Numbered from the stretch's first letter, positions 8,416 through 17,678 are shown. The stretch: 64,000 nt of DNA from Bacteroidales bacterium (GCA_017477425.1 JAFUVT010000028.1:17970-81969); one strand, 5' to 3'. Made by a program: numbers and translations. The notes: generated by a model from the sequence alone, not told the origin.

Positions 8416-10179
8416 ATGAAAAAAGAAGTCAAATTCAGCCTGGTTTACCGCGATATGTGGCAGTCGTCAGGCAAATACGTGCCACGCAAGGACCAACTGG
8501 AACAGATTGCTCCTCTGATTATCGACATGGGCTGCTTCGACCGTGTGGAGACCAACGGTGGCGCCGCCGAGCAGGTGAACCTGCTCTACGGCGAGAACCC
8601 CAACCCGTCCGTCCGCGCCTTCACGGCGGCTTTGCACAAGGGCGGCATCGAGTGCCACATGCTCGACCGTGCCCTCAATGCTTTGAGAATGAACCCTGTG
8701 CCTGCCGATGTACGTCAATTGATGTATAAGGTGAAGAAAGCCCAAGGCGTCGACATCACCCGCATCTTCTGCGGACTGAATGACGTGCGCAACATCATCC
8801 CGTCCATCCAATGGGCCAACGAAGCCGGTATGATCTCGCAAGCCGCCATGAGCATCACCTACTCGCAGGTGCACACGGCCGAATATTACATGAAAATGGC
8901 CGACGAACTCATCGCCGCCGGTGCCAAGGAAATCGCGCTGAAGGACATGGCTGGCGTGGGTCGTCCGTATTCATTGGGTCGCATCGTCGAGCATATCAAG
9001 AAGAGTCACCCTGAAATCAAGGTGCAATACCACGGCCACACCACGCCCGGCCTCTCGATGGCCTCAGTGCTTGAAGTGTGCAAAGCGGGCTGTGACTACG
9101 TCGACGTGGCCATGGAGCCGCTGTCGTGGGGCACGGTCCATCCCGACGTCATCAGCGTGCAAGCCATGCTGAAAGACGCTGGTTTCCTCGTCAAAGAAAT
9201 CAACATGAAGAGCTATATGGCTGCCCGCAGCATGACGCAGAGCTTCATGGACGACTTCCTCGGCTACTGGATCGACCCGCGCAACCGTTATATCAACTCA
9301 TTGATGTTGGGGAGCGGCCTTCCGGGTGGCATGATGGGCTCGCTGATGGCCGACCTCAAGGGTGCCCATGCGCTCATCAACATGAACTACAAAGCACAAG
9401 GCAAGGCCGAACTCAGTGAAGACGAGTTGCTCGTCGAGCTCTTCGACGAAGTGCAACGCATCTGGCCCATGGTGGGCAACCCGCCTTTGGTGACGCCGTT
9501 CAGCCAATACACCAAGAACATCGCCCTGAAGAACCTCATCGGTCGCAGCATGGGCAAGCCCGACTTCAGCGACCTCGACGACGCCATGTGGGGCATGATC
9601 CTCGGCAAGTCGGGCAAGCTGCCGGGCACTTTGGCTCCCGAAATCGTGGAATTGGCCAAGAAACAAAATCGCGAGTTCTTCACCGGTAACCCGCAGGACA
9701 ACTATCCGAACGAGCTACCTCACTTCATCGAGGAGATGAAGAAGGAAGGCTGGGACCGCGGTCAGGACGACGAGGAACTATTCGAGTTTGCCATGCACGA
9801 GAAGCAGTACCGCGAGTACAAGTCGGGCGAGGCCAAGCGTCGTTTCAACCAAGAGCTGGAAGCCAAGATGAAGGCCAAGTTCGAAAAGGCAGGCGGCGAG
9901 GCCAAGATTCCGGACCTGCGCGCCTTGCGTCACCCGAATGCAGAACCCGTTATCGCCCCCGTGAGCGGCGTGGTGATGTGGGAAGTCGATTTCGACGACA
10001 AGTCGATTGCGCCCGCTCCCGGCACCGTCTACAAGGAAGGCGACCTGCTGTGCGCCATCCAAACGAACCTCGGCTTGGAGCCCGTCTATGCCCTTTGGCC
10101 CGGCAAAATCGTGGAAGCCACGGCCGACCAAGGCAAGCGCGTCAGCAAGGGCGAGACGATTGCGTTCATCGAGAAATAA
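8416..10179 (+). CDS. Pyruvate/oxaloacetate carboxyltransferase (PycB/OadA-like) with degenerate biotinyl domain
   Basis: 587 residues. HMGL-like TIM barrel (about 5-275) with YRDMWQS at the first metal-binding Asp, ALKDMAG carrying the lysine that is carbamylated in the family, and the metal ligands HGHTT. A conserved carboxylase domain follows (about 290-470), then a C-terminal lipoyl/biotinyl-like domain (about 510-587). Family knowledge: these proteins transfer CO2 between carboxybiotin and pyruvate/oxaloacetate. Odd: where the biotin-accepting AMKM should be, the sequence reads LLCAIQTNLGLE, with no lysine. It may therefore use a separate biotin carrier or act on another cofactor. No partner biotin carboxylase or membrane decarboxylase is adjacent. 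Confidence 0.85.
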   Translation: MKKEVKFSLVYRDMWQSSGKYVPRKDQLEQIAPLIIDMGCFDRVETNGGAAEQVNLLYGENPNPSVRAFTAALHKGGIECHMLDRALNALRMNPVPADVRQLMYKVKKAQGVDITRIFCGLNDVRNIIPSIQWANEAGMISQAAMSITYSQVHTAEYYMKMADELIAAGAKEIALKDMAGVGRPYSLGRIVEHIKKSHPEIKVQYHGHTTPGLSMASVLEVCKAGCDYVDVAMEPLSWGTVHPDVISVQAMLKDAGFLVKEINMKSYMAARSMTQSFMDDFLGYWIDPRNRYINSLMLGSGLPGGMMGSLMADLKGAHALINMNYKAQGKAELSEDELLVELFDEVQRIWPMVGNPPLVTPFSQYTKNIALKNLIGRSMGKPDFSDLDDAMWGMILGKSGKLPGTLAPEIVELAKKQNREFFTGNPQDNYPNELPHFIEEMKKEGWDRGQDDEELFEFAMHEKQYREYKSGEAKRRFNQELEAKMKAKFEKAGGEAKIPDLRALRHPNAEPVIAPVSGVVMWEVDFDDKSIAPAPGTVYKEGDLLCAIQTNLGLEPVYALWPGKIVEATADQGKRVSKGETIAFIEK

Positions 10180-10266
10180 TTCTGGCACGGAAATTGATAA
10201 TTACCGTCCGGTTCAATAAAAACAGAAATCAATTCACTCAATGTTCAACCTAAAATTATCAAAGAA

Positions 10267-10788
10267 ATGAAGAAATTATTTTTGACCTTAGCTCTTGCCT
10301 TCGTAGGCATCATGAGCGCGAATGCACAACTCTGGATTGGCGGCGGTCTCGGCGCCAGTGTTCAGAAGAACCACACGAGTTTTTCCATCGCTCCTGAGGT
10401 GGGTTATGCCATCAACAACAAATGGCAAATTGCCCTTGGTGCTAGTTACAACTTCAACCAAGTAAAAGGAACCGATTTGCTCGGTAACGAGATTACCAAC
10501 ACCACCAACGCCCTGGCGCTTCAGCCTTACGTTCGCTACGTTGCTGGCACCATTGGGAAAAAGTTCTCCTTGTTTGTGGATCTTTGCGGCGACTTTGGCT
10601 TACTTGACGATGCTCGCGACTATGCCGTAACGCTGCAACCTGGTATCGCATGGCAAGCCACGGAGAAGTTTACCGCTGCTTTCCGCTTCTGCAAGGTTGG
10701 CTACGACCATAACTTTTATGGCACCGATGGTTTCCTTTTGGATGGCGACCTGGCAGCTCCCCAAATCAGACTTTATTACAATTTCTAA
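10267..10788 (+). CDS. Small outer-membrane beta-barrel protein
   Basis: 173 residues. Signal peptide ending SANAQ (about 21), then alternating beta strands of the OMP_b-brl type: GYAINNKWQIALGASYNFN, LQPYVRYVAG, FSLFVDLCGDFG, with a terminal aromatic residue (IRLYYNF). It likely forms a single 8-stranded barrel in the outer membrane. Length and pattern match the many small porin-like or OmpW/OmpX-like proteins of Bacteroidota; the ligand is unknown. It is 87 bases downstream of the carboxyltransferase gene with no clear promoter, so co-transcription is possible. Confidence 0.8.
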   Translation: MKKLFLTLALAFVGIMSANAQLWIGGGLGASVQKNHTSFSIAPEVGYAINNKWQIALGASYNFNQVKGTDLLGNEITNTTNALALQPYVRYVAGTIGKKFSLFVDLCGDFGLLDDARDYAVTLQPGIAWQATEKFTAAFRFCKVGYDHNFYGTDGFLLDGDLAAPQIRLYYNF

Positions 10789-10797
10789 AACAAATGC

Positions 10798-10813
10798 GAG
10801 ACGTATGCGTCTC
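10798..10813. repeat. Degenerate GAGACG...CGTCTC palindrome
   Basis: GAGACG-TATG-CGTCTC followed by TAC. A shortened relative of the 28-base palindromes at 7754, 17416, 17679 and 18059. It lies just downstream of the barrel gene stop. Confidence 0.5.
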
Positions 10814-10821
10814 TACGACGA

Positions 10822-10847
10822 AAAGGCTGCCTTCGGGTGGCCTTTTT
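10822..10847 (+). terminator. Intrinsic terminator between the barrel gene and glgB
   Basis: AAAGGC(TGCC)TTCG(GGTG)GCCTTTTT hairpin with a TTCG loop and T-tract. It lies between convergent genes; the A-rich 5' side allows it to act on glgB transcripts as well. Confidence 0.75.
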
Positions 10848-10850
10848 CGT

Positions 10851-12851
10851 TTATGGGATGCGCTGATAGACGGTCGCCACACGGCTCACATTATAGACTT
10901 TCATCGTAATGCTGTCGCCTTTCTTCTCGGAAGGGAATTTCACGCTCGCGTCAATGTTGCCGAAGCCGCCGAAAGCCTTGTCATCGGTGGTAAGAACAAT
11001 CTGGTAATCACCCGTTTGCCGCACGGGGATTTCGTAATCGGGAAGAGAATTTGGACCCCAGTTGAAGACGAAAATCAGGTTGCCGCGCTCGAAAACGATG
11101 GTCTTGTTCTCCTCGTCGGCATGGAGCATCCACGCGGGCGGCGTTTGCATCACAGGATGGGTTTTCACGAAGTTGAGCATAGCGTTGTCGAAATCGCCCA
11201 TAAAATGGTATTTTAGGTTCTCGTTGTCCACCAACGACCATTGACGGCGGGCGTATTTGTAGCTCCAGCCGTTGTCAAAACGCGGAAAATCAATCCATTC
11301 CGGGTGACCGAACTCGTTGCCCATGAAGTTGAGCCAAGCCTCGCCGCCCAAGGTGAGCGTGAAGAGGCGTATCATCTTGTGCAGGGCGATGCCGCGGTCG
11401 ACGGTCATGGAAGGCGTGTCGAGGCTCATGGCGGTGTACATCTCCTTCCCCATCAGGCGGAACGCGATGGTTTGGTCGCCTACCAAGGCTTGGTCGTGGC
11501 TCTCGGCGTAGGCCACCGTCTTGGTTTGCGGCAGGTGGTTGGTCATGGTGAAGAAGAACTCGTTCATGTTCCATTGCTCCTCGGGCTGGTCTTTCAGCAC
11601 CTTGATCCAGAAATCGGGTTCGCCCATGCCCAAGCGATAGTCGAAGCCCATACCGCCGTCCGCAATGGGATGGCAAAGACCCGGCATACCGCTCACATCC
11701 TCCGCAATGGTGACGGCCTGCGGATTCAGTTCGTGGCACAAAGCGTTGGCCAATTGCAGATAGGTGACCGCATCGTCGTCCACATTGCCGCCGAAATACT
11801 TCTCTGGCGCATCGAAAGCTGTCCCGATGCCGTGATCGAGATAGAGCATCGAGGTCACGCCATCGAAGCGGAAACCGTCGAAACGGAAATCCTCCAACCA
11901 ATAGCGCACATTGGAGAGCAGGAATTGCAGCGTCTCCTCCTTGCCGTAGTTGAAGAGCTTGGAATCCCAAAGGTTGTGGTTGCCGCGCTCGCCCGCGTGC
12001 AGATATTGGTGGTCAGAGCCATCGAACAAATTAATGCCCTCGCGGATGTTCTTCACCGTGTGGGAATGCACCAGGTCCATAATGACCAGCAGGCCCATAC
12101 CGTGCGCAGTGTCAATCAGTTCCTTCAAATCCTCGGGCGTACCGAAACGCGAACTCGGCGCGAAGAAATTGGAGACATGGTAGCCGAACGAACCGTAATA
12201 CGGATGCTCGGCGATGGCCATCAGTTGGATGGCGTTGTAGCCGTCCGCCTTGATGCGTGGCAGGATGTTTTGGGTGAATTCCTTGTAGGTTCCCACCCTT
12301 TCAGCCTCCTGCGCCATGCCGATGTGCGCCTCGTAAATCAACAGCGGCTCATTTTTCAGCTGTGGTGCAGCGTGCTTATATAAATAAGGTGTCGGCGGGT
12401 TCCAAAACTGGCCTGCAAAATCCTTGTTACCCTCATCTTGAATCACCCGTTTGATATATACCGGAATACGCTCATGCTCACCGATTTGCGATTGCACCAG
12501 CACTTTCAGTTTGCTGCCATGCACAAGACGTTGGGCAAACTCGCTATCCGGCAAGAAGATTTCCCAAAGGCCGTTGCCCGCGTTTTCCAACGGGAACTCA
12601 TAGCGGTTCCAGTCATTGAAATCGCCCATCAACGAGAGGTAATGCGCCGCCGGAGCCCATTCGCGGTGCCACCAGCCGTGGCGCCGCTGGTCGTAGATGA
12701 AGCCCAAGAATTGATGAACCGAGGCAAAAACCTTGAGGCTGCCGTAGCGGTTCCTAATGTCATTCAGTCGATATTCGAAGCGGTCGTGGCGCTCGTCCAC
12801 CGCCTTGCTGACGGGATTGAGCCATGGGTCTTGTTCAACTATAGGGAGCAT
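10851..12851 (-). CDS. glgB: 1,4-alpha-glucan branching enzyme (GH13)
   Basis: 666 residues. Forms alpha-1,6 branches in glycogen. N-terminal CBM48 (about 60-150, HREWAPAAHYLSLMGDFNDW), catalytic GH13 barrel, and C-terminal beta domain. Catalytic residues: nucleophile Asp in DGFRFDGVTSMLY (about residue 325), acid/base Glu in TIAEDVSGMP (about 380) and the downstream SHD (YAESHDQALVG). The sequence looks like the eukaryote-type GH13_8 branch that Bacteroidota commonly carry, rather than E. coli-type GlgB. It lies downstream of a GH13 amylase gene on the same strand (38-base gap), probably one glucan-metabolism unit. Confidence 0.95.
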   Translation of the reverse strand: MLPIVEQDPWLNPVSKAVDERHDRFEYRLNDIRNRYGSLKVFASVHQFLGFIYDQRRHGWWHREWAPAAHYLSLMGDFNDWNRYEFPLENAGNGLWEIFLPDSEFAQRLVHGSKLKVLVQSQIGEHERIPVYIKRVIQDEGNKDFAGQFWNPPTPYLYKHAAPQLKNEPLLIYEAHIGMAQEAERVGTYKEFTQNILPRIKADGYNAIQLMAIAEHPYYGSFGYHVSNFFAPSSRFGTPEDLKELIDTAHGMGLLVIMDLVHSHTVKNIREGINLFDGSDHQYLHAGERGNHNLWDSKLFNYGKEETLQFLLSNVRYWLEDFRFDGFRFDGVTSMLYLDHGIGTAFDAPEKYFGGNVDDDAVTYLQLANALCHELNPQAVTIAEDVSGMPGLCHPIADGGMGFDYRLGMGEPDFWIKVLKDQPEEQWNMNEFFFTMTNHLPQTKTVAYAESHDQALVGDQTIAFRLMGKEMYTAMSLDTPSMTVDRGIALHKMIRLFTLTLGGEAWLNFMGNEFGHPEWIDFPRFDNGWSYKYARRQWSLVDNENLKYHFMGDFDNAMLNFVKTHPVMQTPPAWMLHADEENKTIVFERGNLIFVFNWGPNSLPDYEIPVRQTGDYQIVLTTDDKAFGGFGNIDASVKFPSEKKGDSITMKVYNVSRVATVYQRIP

Positions 12852-12889
12852 AGCGTTCTGTTTTCTGCAAAAGTAAGAAATAATTCCGA

Positions 12890-14410
12890 TTAGAATTGAA
12901 AGATCGCAGTATAATTGTCCAAATCTATCACTTTCGTCTCGGAAGGCTCCAAATGCACGGCAACCACCTCCAAGGCGAAGTCGTTCATGTCAAATTCATT
13001 GGCTTTGGTCTTGCCCATCAAGGCCAAGGCGTCATGCGGGATTTTCACTTCCACATCACGGGCTTCGGTGCGATGGAAATTGACGACCACCAGCAACCGC
13101 TCCGACTCGGAATAGCGCAAAAACGCATAGACAAACTGCGGGTCGAAATTGGAATACCACGGGTTGCACCACATCAAATCGTAGAACTTGCCTTCGCTGA
13201 TGGCGGAATGCTCCATTCTGAAATGCAGCAGGTTACGATAATAAGCAAACAACTTCTTCTGTTTTTCGTCAAACTGGCCGCCATCGAATTTGCCGCCGTT
13301 CATCCACTTTTGATGTTGCGGCATGTGGTAGTAGTCGAAGATGGAAGTGCGCCCGTCATCGCCACTGTAACCCACGGCACCGTTGGCATTTTCACCGCTT
13401 TCTTGGCCGTTGTAAACCATAAACGGTCCCGTGTTCATCAAGGCGGAAAGCGTCACGGCGGGCAAGGCGGCAAAAGCATCTCCAACGAATTGCGGCGAGG
13501 CCAAACGCTTCTCGTCGTGGTTTTCCATGAAACGCAGCATGTGGGCATCCAAGCCGTCCAAATCCTTCCACACCTGCGAGATTTCCTTCGCCTCGTGACC
13601 GTGGCAAAGGATATTCTCCAAAGTGTTGTACAGCCCGACCTTATCATACAAATAATCGAAACCCGCCTCAATGAAAGGCTTATAAAGCGCTGGTTGATAG
13701 ACCTCTGCAATCATTATGGGTTGATAATCCGCCCGCAATTTCCCAATCGCCCACTGCCAAAACGCCACGGGCACCATCTCCGCCATATCCACGCGGAAAC
13801 CATCAACCTGCTTGGCGCACCAAAACCGCAGAATGGCCAGCATTTTCTCCCAAGTGTCGTGCTCGTCGTAGTTCAATTTGACGGTGTCGTACCAATCGTT
13901 GAGGCTCGGGTTGGGCGCGAAGACATTGTTGCCGGTCGCCTTGGCTGGAAATTCCTCGTAAAACGGTTCCACCGTTTTACGAGGACAAACAAAAGCCTGC
14001 CCCTCACAATAATAAAAATTGCAAGGGTCGAAGCCTTTGTTTTGTCGCGCCAAATGATTGGGAATGAAGTCGATAACCACCTTCATTCCGTGTTGATGAA
14101 TGCGCTCGACCAATTGCTCGAAATCGGTCATCGTGCCCAAATCGGGGTCCACAGCGCGATAATCGGTCACGGCGTATGGCGAGCCAGCGCGTCCTTTGGT
14201 GATGTCGGGGTGCGTGCCTGTGCTTTCCGAGGCGTGTTCCAGAATGCCCGTCAGCCAAATGTGGGTGATGCCCAAGTCCTTGATGGCATTGAGCGCGGCA
14301 TCGTCAATGTCGTTGAACGTGCCGCAGCCGTTTTCGGCCTTGCTACCGTTGAAAACGAAGTCGGTTCGCTGGTTACCGAACAGTCTGACAAAGAGTTGAT
14401 AAATATTCAT
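12890..14410 (-). CDS. Alpha-amylase family protein (GH13)
   Basis: 506 residues without a signal peptide, so probably cytoplasmic. GH13 regions visible: DFIPNHLAR (region I), DGFRVDMAEM with the nucleophile Asp (region II), MIAEVYQP with the acid/base Glu (region III) and FMENHDEKR (region IV). The C-terminal beta domain ends in the HLEPSETKVIDL strand. It likely hydrolyses or transfers alpha-1,4-glucan or maltooligosaccharides; exact specificity cannot be read from sequence. Directly upstream of glgB, suggesting intracellular glycogen turnover. It is divergent from the GH29 gene. Confidence 0.9.
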   Translation of the reverse strand: MNIYQLFVRLFGNQRTDFVFNGSKAENGCGTFNDIDDAALNAIKDLGITHIWLTGILEHASESTGTHPDITKGRAGSPYAVTDYRAVDPDLGTMTDFEQLVERIHQHGMKVVIDFIPNHLARQNKGFDPCNFYYCEGQAFVCPRKTVEPFYEEFPAKATGNNVFAPNPSLNDWYDTVKLNYDEHDTWEKMLAILRFWCAKQVDGFRVDMAEMVPVAFWQWAIGKLRADYQPIMIAEVYQPALYKPFIEAGFDYLYDKVGLYNTLENILCHGHEAKEISQVWKDLDGLDAHMLRFMENHDEKRLASPQFVGDAFAALPAVTLSALMNTGPFMVYNGQESGENANGAVGYSGDDGRTSIFDYYHMPQHQKWMNGGKFDGGQFDEKQKKLFAYYRNLLHFRMEHSAISEGKFYDLMWCNPWYSNFDPQFVYAFLRYSESERLLVVVNFHRTEARDVEVKIPHDALALMGKTKANEFDMNDFALEVVAVHLEPSETKVIDLDNYTAIFQF

Positions 14411-14463
14411 ATCGCAAAATTATGAAAAATTTGGTCAAAGTCAAACCCAATGGAAAAATATAC

Positions 14464-14471
14464 TACTTTTG
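14464..14471 (+). promoter_or_regulatory. Promoter -7 box of the fucosidase gene
   Basis: TACTTTTG ends only 6 bases before the ATG at 14478. The predicted transcript start is therefore at or within a few bases of the start codon. No good -33 box was found. Confidence 0.5.
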
Positions 14472-14477
14472 CACATT

Positions 14478-16205
14478 ATGAAAACACACAAAATCCTTCC
14501 TATCCTTGCAACTTTGCTGCTGAGCCAATCCCTTTCCGCCCAAGTGCAACCGACTTGGGAATCCATCAACGAGCGGGGCTATCCACAGTGGTTCTCCGAT
14601 GCCAAATTGGGCATTTTCATCCATTGGGGCGTGTATTCCGTGCCGGCCTACGCCAGCCTGGAAGGCTATGCCGAATGGTACTATCGCGGCTTGACCACCA
14701 GCGATGAGCGCAAGGACTTCCAAGAACGCGTTTATGGCAAAGACTTTCAGTATGAGGACTTTGCGCCGATGTTCAAGGCAGAGCTTTGGAATCCTGATGA
14801 GTGGGCGGACCTGTTCAAAAAATCGGGGGCGAAATATGTGCTCTTGGTCTCGAAGCACCACGACGGCTATTGCCTTTGGCCGAGTCAATATGCCCCTGGT
14901 TGGAACTCCGTCGAAGTCGGGCCGAAACGCGACATTTGCGGTGAGCTGACCGAAGCCGTCCGCAAAAAAGGCCTCAAGATGGGCTTCTACTACTCGCTGC
15001 CGGAATGGACGAGCAAAATCCACCGCTGGTACCAAGACCCCGACGAAAACATTGGCGAATATGTCGACACGCACATGATTCCGCAGCTCAAGGAGCTGAT
15101 TACCAGATACAAGCCCACCATCCTCTTCACCGATGGCGAGTGGCGCAACAGCGCAGAACAATGGCACGCCAAGGAACTGATTTCGTGGTATTATAACACG
15201 GTGGGCAAGGATGCCATCGTCAACGACCGCTGGGGCGACGGCGGGCAACACGGCTTCCGCACGCCCGAATACAGCGCAGGCATCACGCTTACGGACCGTC
15301 CGTGGGCGGAATGCCGCGGCTTGGGGCGCAGTTTCGGCCTCAACCGCAACGAGCCTTTGGAAAACTACCTGACTTCAGACGAGCTCATCCGTCATTTCGC
15401 TGTCCTCGTGGCGGCGGGCGGCGGCATGACGCTCAACGTGGGTCCAGCCGCCGACGGCAAAATTCCGCTCTTGCAGCAGGAACGTCTTCTGGACCTCGGT
15501 CGCTGGCTCGACATCAACGGGCAGGCCATCTACGGCACACGACCTTACAAGAAATTCTACGAGATGAAGCCCGTCACAGTGTCGCGTAACGACCAGGAAA
15601 TCAAATTCGACTGGAAGCGCAACTCACCCGACCCCGCCATCAGCTGCGACCATTTCCAAGCGCATTGGCAAGGTGTGTTCCCCTGCGCAGCTGACACCTA
15701 CACCTTTGAAATCCAAACCGACGACTACGCCAAGCTCATCATCGACGACAAGACCGTCATCGAGGACACGCGCCAATCGAACACGGGCAAGATGAAACTC
15801 GCTGCTGGCCAGCACAACATCGAAATCCTTTACGAAGAAGACGAACTCGAAGCCACGATTGCCCTCTACTGGTCGTCGAAAAAGATGGAAAAGCAGATCA
15901 TGAAAGGGTTCCAGATGGGCGCGATGTTGCCTGCCATGGGACTGAAAGCCACCTACACCTGCGAGCAACCCAGCGTGTGCTACACGCAAGGCAAGGATGC
16001 CCTCTATGCCATCGCCCTGGATTACCCTGAAGACCAATTGATTCTGAACATCGACCAGCCCGCCGACAACATGAAAGTGCAATTGATGGGTTGCCCAAAG
16101 TATTTACCCTGGAGATACGAAAATGGTCAGCTCATCATTGACACAAGCGGACTGAAACACAGCGACATCCGCTGCTCAGGCGCGTGGGTGTTCAAGATGA
16201 AATGA
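14478..16205 (+). CDS. Secreted alpha-L-fucosidase (GH29) with PA14-like domain
   Basis: 575 residues from the ATG at 14478, giving a signal peptide ending SLSAQ (about 21). GH29 barrel (about 25-365): WFSDAKLGIFIHWG, VSKHHDGYCLW and FTDGEW, whose Asp (about 217) is the expected nucleophile. A PA14-like sugar-binding domain follows at about 380-470 (HWQGVFPCAADTYTFEIQ, YWSSKK), then a C-terminal beta domain. It removes terminal L-fucose from host or plant glycans, presumably in the periplasm because no T9SS domain is present. Single-gene unit bounded by a -7 box and a terminator. An in-frame TTG three codons upstream lies inside the promoter and is not the likely start. Confidence 0.92.
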   Translation: MKTHKILPILATLLLSQSLSAQVQPTWESINERGYPQWFSDAKLGIFIHWGVYSVPAYASLEGYAEWYYRGLTTSDERKDFQERVYGKDFQYEDFAPMFKAELWNPDEWADLFKKSGAKYVLLVSKHHDGYCLWPSQYAPGWNSVEVGPKRDICGELTEAVRKKGLKMGFYYSLPEWTSKIHRWYQDPDENIGEYVDTHMIPQLKELITRYKPTILFTDGEWRNSAEQWHAKELISWYYNTVGKDAIVNDRWGDGGQHGFRTPEYSAGITLTDRPWAECRGLGRSFGLNRNEPLENYLTSDELIRHFAVLVAAGGGMTLNVGPAADGKIPLLQQERLLDLGRWLDINGQAIYGTRPYKKFYEMKPVTVSRNDQEIKFDWKRNSPDPAISCDHFQAHWQGVFPCAADTYTFEIQTDDYAKLIIDDKTVIEDTRQSNTGKMKLAAGQHNIEILYEEDELEATIALYWSSKKMEKQIMKGFQMGAMLPAMGLKATYTCEQPSVCYTQGKDALYAIALDYPEDQLILNIDQPADNMKVQLMGCPKYLPWRYENGQLIIDTSGLKHSDIRCSGAWVFKMK

Positions 16206-16228
16206 AAAAAGCGGCAATGCCGCTTTTT
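16206..16228 (+). terminator. Bidirectional intrinsic terminator
   Basis: AAAAAGCGGC-AAT-GCCGCTTTTT: a perfect 10-base stem with three-base loop, immediately after the fucosidase stop and six bases before the stop of the convergent minus-strand gene. A/T flanks on both sides fit use in both directions. Confidence 0.9.
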
Positions 16229-16233
16229 CTATT

Positions 16234-16824
16234 TTAGTCCGTCAGTTCCTTCAAGCCTTGATAGCCAAGGATTCGGTTTGTTCCTTTTGGCACCCGCTTG
16301 ATGTAGAAGCGTTCGTCCTCCTGCACGAACTTGAAATGCAGCAAGTCGCCTTTGGGAAAGCAATCTATTGCGCTGAAACGCATCAATTTATGGGTTTGAT
16401 ACGAGAAATCGTTTGTCTTGACAAAAGTAATCCGCTTGCCCGATTTCAGCATACTCGGTCTGAAACCGTCAAAATAATTGCGATTGCCCCATTTCCCCAC
16501 AAATTGTTGCGGATCCTTCAAGTCATGAACATAAACGCGAAACTGTTTTTCTGTTTTTGGCTTGATTTCCAACACTTTTTGTAACACTACTTGTTTGCCT
16601 TGGGTTGCCTCCACGTAAATCCATTGAAAACCGTTACCCAAATTCTCCCATATCGGAGTGAAATGCACGTCTGCTGTAGTTGAATCATTGACAATCAGCA
16701 CATAATCGCCCACCATCGTACGATAAAACTGCTTGGCATCCTCATCGCTGAACTTGGAGTGCTTCTGTGCGAAACCACTGAAAACCATAAACATCGCGGC
16801 TAAAATCAATGCAAATCTTTTCAT
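16234..16824 (-). CDS. Secreted CpeT/DUF1001-like protein
   Basis: 196 residues. Signal peptide MKRFALILAAMFMVFSGFAQ, then one beta-rich domain with IWENLGNGFQWIYVEATQ, a QKVLEIKP strand, a PQQFVGKW motif and a late FYIKRV strand. This layout resembles the CpcT/CpeT family, known as phycobilin lyases in cyanobacteria; non-photosynthetic members have unknown roles and Bacteroidota have no phycobilins. The family call is by pattern only and moderately uncertain. Last gene of the minus-strand run POP-sirtuin-macrodomain-CpeT-like, with 35 bases to the macrodomain gene. Confidence 0.65.
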   Translation of the reverse strand: MKRFALILAAMFMVFSGFAQKHSKFSDEDAKQFYRTMVGDYVLIVNDSTTADVHFTPIWENLGNGFQWIYVEATQGKQVVLQKVLEIKPKTEKQFRVYVHDLKDPQQFVGKWGNRNYFDGFRPSMLKSGKRITFVKTNDFSYQTHKLMRFSAIDCFPKGDLLHFKFVQEDERFYIKRVPKGTNRILGYQGLKELTD

Positions 16825-16859
16825 TTTTTCTTTTTTTGGAGCGTGCAAAGATAAGGAAA

Positions 16860-17660
16860 CTATTTCTCTTTTGCCAAAATTTGGGCATAAATCTCTTTGT
16901 CCAAATCTTTGAACACATTGAAAACGACATATTTAAGATGCGTTTTTTCGTGTTCGGAAAGATACTGTCTAACCGTCTGCACCGCGATTTCGGCGGCCAA
17001 ACGGTTCGGGAAACGAAACTCGCCCGTCGAGATGCAGCAGAACGCCAAACTTTCGAGGCCGTTTTCGTCGGCGCAGGCCATGATGTTGCGATAGCAGGAG
17101 GCCAACTGCTCCTTTTGGAAATCAGCGGGAATGCCATTGGGAATAATCGGCCCGACAGTATGGATGACATAACGACAAGGCAAGTTATAAGCCTTCGTGA
17201 TTTTGGCATGGCCGGTCGGTTCCTCGTGGCCTTGACGTTGCATCAGTTCGTGACATTCTTGGCGCAGTTGCACGCCCGCCGCCGAATGGATGGCATTGTC
17301 GATGCAACGATGCAAAGGATAAAAACAGCCCAACATCTGGCTGTTGGCCGCATTCACGATGGCATCGACGCGCAGGCGGGTGATGTCGCCTTGCCATAAC
17401 AACAACGTTTTGCTGGTAGAGACGCGATTAATCGCGTCTCTACAATCTGACAATTCTATAATACCTTTTTCCTGTAATTGCGCCTGCAATTCCTCGTCCT
17501 GCAACCGCAAGAATTCCTCGCTGACGGGTTTCGGCATCCGCACGTTGCGCAAGGCACGGAAGAGGTCGCGTTTCTCAGCCTCGCTTTCCGGGAGTTCCAT
17601 TTCGGAATATTGAGGGTTTTCTATGATGAGGTAATCTATTAGGTAATCTAAACGGTTCAT
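16860..17660 (-). CDS. Zinc-type macrodomain protein (putative protein-ADP-ribose hydrolase)
   Basis: 266 residues from MNRLDYLIDYL; an earlier in-frame ATG is less likely. N-terminal helical segment (about 1-65), then a macrodomain (about 84-266): WQGDITRL, DAIVNAANSQMLGCF, the zinc-macro signature GCFYPLHRCIDNAIH (candidate ligands C112, H117, C119) and CISTGEFRFPN. Family knowledge: zinc macrodomains in Firmicutes are encoded with class M sirtuins and remove ADP-ribose from proteins. Here it follows the SirTM-like gene. Residues about 73-82 (CRDAINRVST) are encoded by a 28-base palindromic repeat at 17416-17443, an in-frame insertion in the linker before the macro fold. Confidence 0.9.
   Translation of the reverse strand: MNRLDYLIDYLIIENPQYSEMELPESEAEKRDLFRALRNVRMPKPVSEEFLRLQDEELQAQLQEKGIIELSDCRDAINRVSTSKTLLLWQGDITRLRVDAIVNAANSQMLGCFYPLHRCIDNAIHSAAGVQLRQECHELMQRQGHEEPTGHAKITKAYNLPCRYVIHTVGPIIPNGIPADFQKEQLASCYRNIMACADENGLESLAFCCISTGEFRFPNRLAAEIAVQTVRQYLSEHEKTHLKYVVFNVFKDLDKEIYAQILAKEK
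17416..17443. repeat. 28-base palindrome inside the macrodomain gene
   Basis: GTAGAGACG-N10-CGTCTCTAC with centre CGATTAATCG. It lies in frame within the macrodomain coding sequence and encodes CRDAINRVST. The ten-base centre differs from the other copies but is itself palindromic. Confidence 0.9.
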
Positions 17661-17678
17661 AATCATTATTTTGCTATG

